A stretch of 7,705 bases of DNA from Lachnospiraceae bacterium (lineage in GTDB: Bacteria > Bacillota > Clostridia > Lachnospirales > Lachnospiraceae). Of this stretch, positions 5,918-7,705 are shown one piece after another. A program made the translations under genes and the position numbers. The notes beneath the pieces were generated by a model. The model was not told the DNA's origin and searched no databases. It saw nothing but the letters and a program-made list of their open reading frames with translations. The stretch lies in contig JAFVAA010000819.1 of assembly GCA_017476305.1 (NCBI GenBank), forward strand, positions 1-7,705, given 5' to 3'. How positions within the stretch are numbered: the first letter of the stretch is position 1; every line of letters begins with the position of its first letter.

Positions 5918-6775
5918 ATGAAAAAGCAAATAGCTTCGCAATTTGAGTCATGTCCAACAAACCATTGGTTTGTAATTGGCATGGACACATTTATGAAAAA
6001 ATGGAATAACCGGCATTTGGGATTTTATATTGTGCTATTATTATGTTCTCTTTGTACTTTTGGCGGCAGTGGTATTAAAACTCTGGCTGATTCCCCTGCA
6101 TCTGACGCAGAAGCTCCGGAGGAAGCTTCCGAACCGGAGAATGAGGATGCGATGATTGCCGGGAAAGAAGAACAGATGAAAAAAATGCAGGACGAGGGCT
6201 GCCTGCTTCTCAAGGGAAAAAGGCTTAGCTCCTCCAGAGTAAAGCTGTTTTGGGAGAATGGAGGGCAGGATTTTCTATATAAGATCTACCGGAGAGTGGA
6301 CAGCGGAGAAGGATACGGCGATGTTTCCTGTATTGCCTCTACGGAGGAGAATTCTTTTACGGTATCGAAGTTAAGTACGAAAAAGACATATAAGTTTTAT
6401 ATAAAGGTGTATTATCAGTGGCTGGAAAGAGATGGGGAGCAATCCGTAAAAAAGAGCATTTTTCTGGAAAAATCCCTTCCTTTAGTGCTTACTACTGGTT
6501 CTGATCATTTTATGGATATTAAGACGGTTTCGGCGAAGCGGAGCAGAGTGAAGTTGATGAAGGGGAGGATGCATTCTGTCAGGTGTAAGGTGCAGTTAAA
6601 CAGTGGAGAACGTATCTATAAAAAACCGAAGCTATACTATTACTCTACGGATGCTTCTGTAGCCAAGGCAGATAGCAATGGGGAAGTGACGGCTTTAAAA
6701 AAGGGGAAAGCAGTTATATTTATCGTCGCACCAAATGGTGTCTATGATAAGGTGTATGTGACCGTAAAGGCATAG
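5918..6775 (+). CDS. Surface protein with FN3-like and Big_2-like (bacterial Ig) domains
   Basis: The product has 285 residues. The N-terminus is unusual: about 32 polar residues come before a hydrophobic segment (about 34-50, FYIVLLLCSLCTFGG), which would act as a long signal peptide or a membrane anchor. An acidic linker rich in Ala/Glu follows (60-90). Residues about 95-185 resemble an FN3 domain (SSRVKLFWENGG, FLYKIYRRV, KTYKFYIKVYY). Residues about 205-284 match a Big_2-type Ig-like domain, with the hallmark order of SVAKADSNGEVTALKKGKAVI and a final YVTV strand. No enzyme motif was seen. The role is probably adhesion, carbohydrate contact or a partner for the transferase just upstream (inference). 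The ribosome binding site is AAAGGGTGG, 7 nt before the ATG. An internal ATG at 5993 would give a conventional signal peptide but has no ribosome binding site. Confidence 0.8.
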   Translation: MKKQIASQFESCPTNHWFVIGMDTFMKKWNNRHLGFYIVLLLCSLCTFGGSGIKTLADSPASDAEAPEEASEPENEDAMIAGKEEQMKKMQDEGCLLLKGKRLSSSRVKLFWENGGQDFLYKIYRRVDSGEGYGDVSCIASTEENSFTVSKLSTKKTYKFYIKVYYQWLERDGEQSVKKSIFLEKSLPLVLTTGSDHFMDIKTVSAKRSRVKLMKGRMHSVRCKVQLNSGERIYKKPKLYYYSTDASVAKADSNGEVTALKKGKAVIFIVAPNGVYDKVYVTVKA

Positions 6776-6971
6776 GAGGATACAGAGGATTTGGAACAGG
6801 CAATTGCTGAGGTCAAAAAAAGTAGCATCGACCGGAATGGAATGTAGAGAGGGTATGATTATGAAAGATATAAGAGAGCAGCAGAATAACAGTCCTAAAT
6901 GTTATGGATTTCTGAGATGTTATATTACGTTTATAAGGGCTTTTGCAGACCACCGAGTTAAAGTAAACAAT
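6776..6971 (+). other. Gene-poor spacer with fragmentary short reading frames
   Basis: No gene is supported here. AGGAGG overlaps the stop of the preceding gene, yet the first start in reach is TTG at 6791 and would give only 18 residues, ending at 6847. A second small frame opens at ATG 6861 behind AGAGAGGG and runs 51 codons to 7016, straight through the terminator stem, which argues against it. The stretch could be the worn remains of a former downstream gene. Confidence 0.45.
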
Positions 6972-7006
6972 AAGCCCACCGTTTTAACCGGTGGGCTTGA
7001 TTTTTT
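6972..7006 (+). terminator. Rho-independent terminator of the plus-strand operon
   Basis: AAGCCCACCG (6972-6981) and CGGTGGGCTT (6989-6998) form a perfect 10-bp stem with a 7-nt loop, TTTTAAC. A T6 run follows at 7001-7006. It ends the AlgX-like operon. On the minus strand the stem is followed by ATTGTTTACTTT, so it may also work weakly for the converging gene at 7066-7482. Confidence 0.9.
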
Positions 7007-7065
7007 CGAAAAATAGTGATATTGGCACATAATAAATGGATTTTTTATGCTAAATATTTACCGCA

Positions 7066-7482
7066 CTAGAAAGACGGATTTTTTGACTTCTTCTTTACGG
7101 TAAAGGTAAATTTTTTTTCCCATCCATATTTTTTTAGTGGAAGCACCGTGCATTTGATCTTCTTTCCCTGAAACTGCATGGATACCTTTATTTTACTATC
7201 CGTACCAATGCTTTCCGCATAATAGAGCATTTTATTATTTTTAACCTTTCCGGTAATGACCTTATATGTAGCACATCCACCATTGGACACAAACCAGGAA
7301 ACCCTTACCTTTGCCTTATTTCCTTTATTCTGTACACTAACCGACCAATAACCGTCGGTATAATATCCGGTTATTACCTTTGATGCTGCTGATGTTCTTT
7401 TTGCGCCTGCCATTCCGGTTTCTGCCATGATGAGCATTGCTGCCAATGTCAGACAGATTGCCTGTTTTCCTAATCTTTTCAT
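7066..7482 (-). CDS. Small secreted protein of unknown family
   Basis: The product has 138 residues, from ATG 7482 with TGGAGG 6 nt upstream. Residues 1 to about 33 form a signal peptide (MKRLGKQ, hydrophobic core, then TSAAS near the likely cut). The mature part, about 105 residues, is Lys-rich and beta-strand-like (YWSVSVQN, KVRVSWFV, MLYYAES, KIKVSMQF, KFTFTVKKK) and carries two Cys residues, in SNGGCATY and KIKCTVL, that could pair. It resembles a single beta-sandwich module, but I do not recognise the family and saw no catalytic motif. It starts 23 nt after the FN3-like gene upstream, so the two are probably one operon. It converges on the plus-strand operon; no separate strong terminator was seen after it. 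Confidence 0.75.
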   Translation of the reverse strand: MKRLGKQAICLTLAAMLIMAETGMAGAKRTSAASKVITGYYTDGYWSVSVQNKGNKAKVRVSWFVSNGGCATYKVITGKVKNNKMLYYAESIGTDSKIKVSMQFQGKKIKCTVLPLKKYGWEKKFTFTVKKKSKNPSF

Positions 7483-7505
7483 AAGTTACCTCCATCTCTA
7501 AAGAT

Positions 7506-7705
7506 TTACTTTTTCAGCTTTAGTTTTTTTACGCTGCTCCATTTTGAACGGATTTCTTTATCCTGATATCTTCCGGCTTTTACGCAGATGCAGACACGCA
7601 CATAAACCGTCTTTCCCTTTTTGAATTTAGTGTTTTCAAAGTATCCTTTGGATACTGTACTGTCAAAAGTGTAATTTTCGAGCAGCTTTTTAAACTTCGC
7701 ATCGG
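7506..7705 (-). CDS. C-terminal end of an FN3-like secreted protein (5' end off window)
   Basis: A minus-strand frame enters from the right edge and stops at TAA 7506-7508, giving the last 65 codons. The visible part (YTFDSTVSKGYFENTKF, KGKTVYVRVCICVKAG, IRSKWSSVKKLKLKK) has the late strands of an FN3-like domain: a hydrophobic strand with YVRV, a turn, then the W-S-x-V-K ending. A short basic tail closes the protein. What lies before this domain, including any catalytic part or signal peptide, is outside the window. The small secreted protein gene follows 23 nt downstream. Confidence 0.75.
   Translation of the reverse strand, partial: DAKFKKLLENYTFDSTVSKGYFENTKFKKGKTVYVRVCICVKAGRYQDKEIRSKWSSVKKLKLKK

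Noticed and set aside
6972..7013. Terminator hairpin as an end of an IS200/IS605-like element
   Set aside because: A GC-rich stem of this type occurs near such elements, but no transposase gene, target motif or second end is visible; an operon terminator explains it fully.
6861..7016. Small gene of 51 codons with AGAGAGGG upstream
   Set aside because: The frame runs through the whole stem and T-run of the terminator at 6972-7006, and its sequence shows no recognisable domain.

Overview
The window looks like low-to-mid-GC Firmicutes DNA, most likely Clostridia of the Lachnospiraceae type (inference). The evidence is strong AGGAGG-type ribosome binding sites, near-consensus sigma-A promoters, Lys/Tyr-rich secreted proteins with Ala-rich signal peptide ends, and modules (FN3, Big_2-like, SGNH, AlgX-like) common on the surface of gut Clostridia. 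There are no rRNA or tRNA genes, no CRISPR array and no intact mobile element.

Layout. (1) 1-1917, minus: a sigma-70/ECF-type sigma factor whose C-terminus continues through a membrane segment into a very long extension. The extension carries five tandem 13-residue acidic repeats and still has no stop at the window edge. Its promoter and a leader hairpin lie at about 1970-2052. (2) 2129-4883, minus: three secreted-protein genes in series. In transcription order they are a DUF4358-like protein, a propeller-repeat-like protein, and an FN3 + SGNH hydrolase. (3) 4884-5016: a short intergenic region with two strong promoters pointing at each other, whose predicted start points coincide near 4954. 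(4) 5017-6775, plus: an AlgX/AlgJ-like SGNH O-acetyltransferase and an FN3 + Big_2-like surface protein, followed by a degenerate-looking stretch and a rho-independent terminator at 6972-7006. (5) 7066-7705, minus: a small secreted protein of unknown family and, upstream of it in the same direction, the C-terminal end of an FN3-like protein cut by the window edge.

How it may fit together (inference). The central divergon encodes exported proteins that fit acylation and deacylation of a cell-surface or extracellular polysaccharide: an AlgX-like transferase on one side, an SGNH hydrolase on the other, with a DUF4358-like protein and binding modules as accessories. The MBOAT membrane acyl-donor partner that AlgX/AlgJ proteins usually need is not in the window. 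The membrane-tethered sigma factor downstream of the minus-strand series is a candidate regulator of surface genes, but nothing in the sequence proves that it controls these ones.

The two points most worth following are the one-piece sigma factor with an acidic repeat tail and the face-to-face promoter pair.
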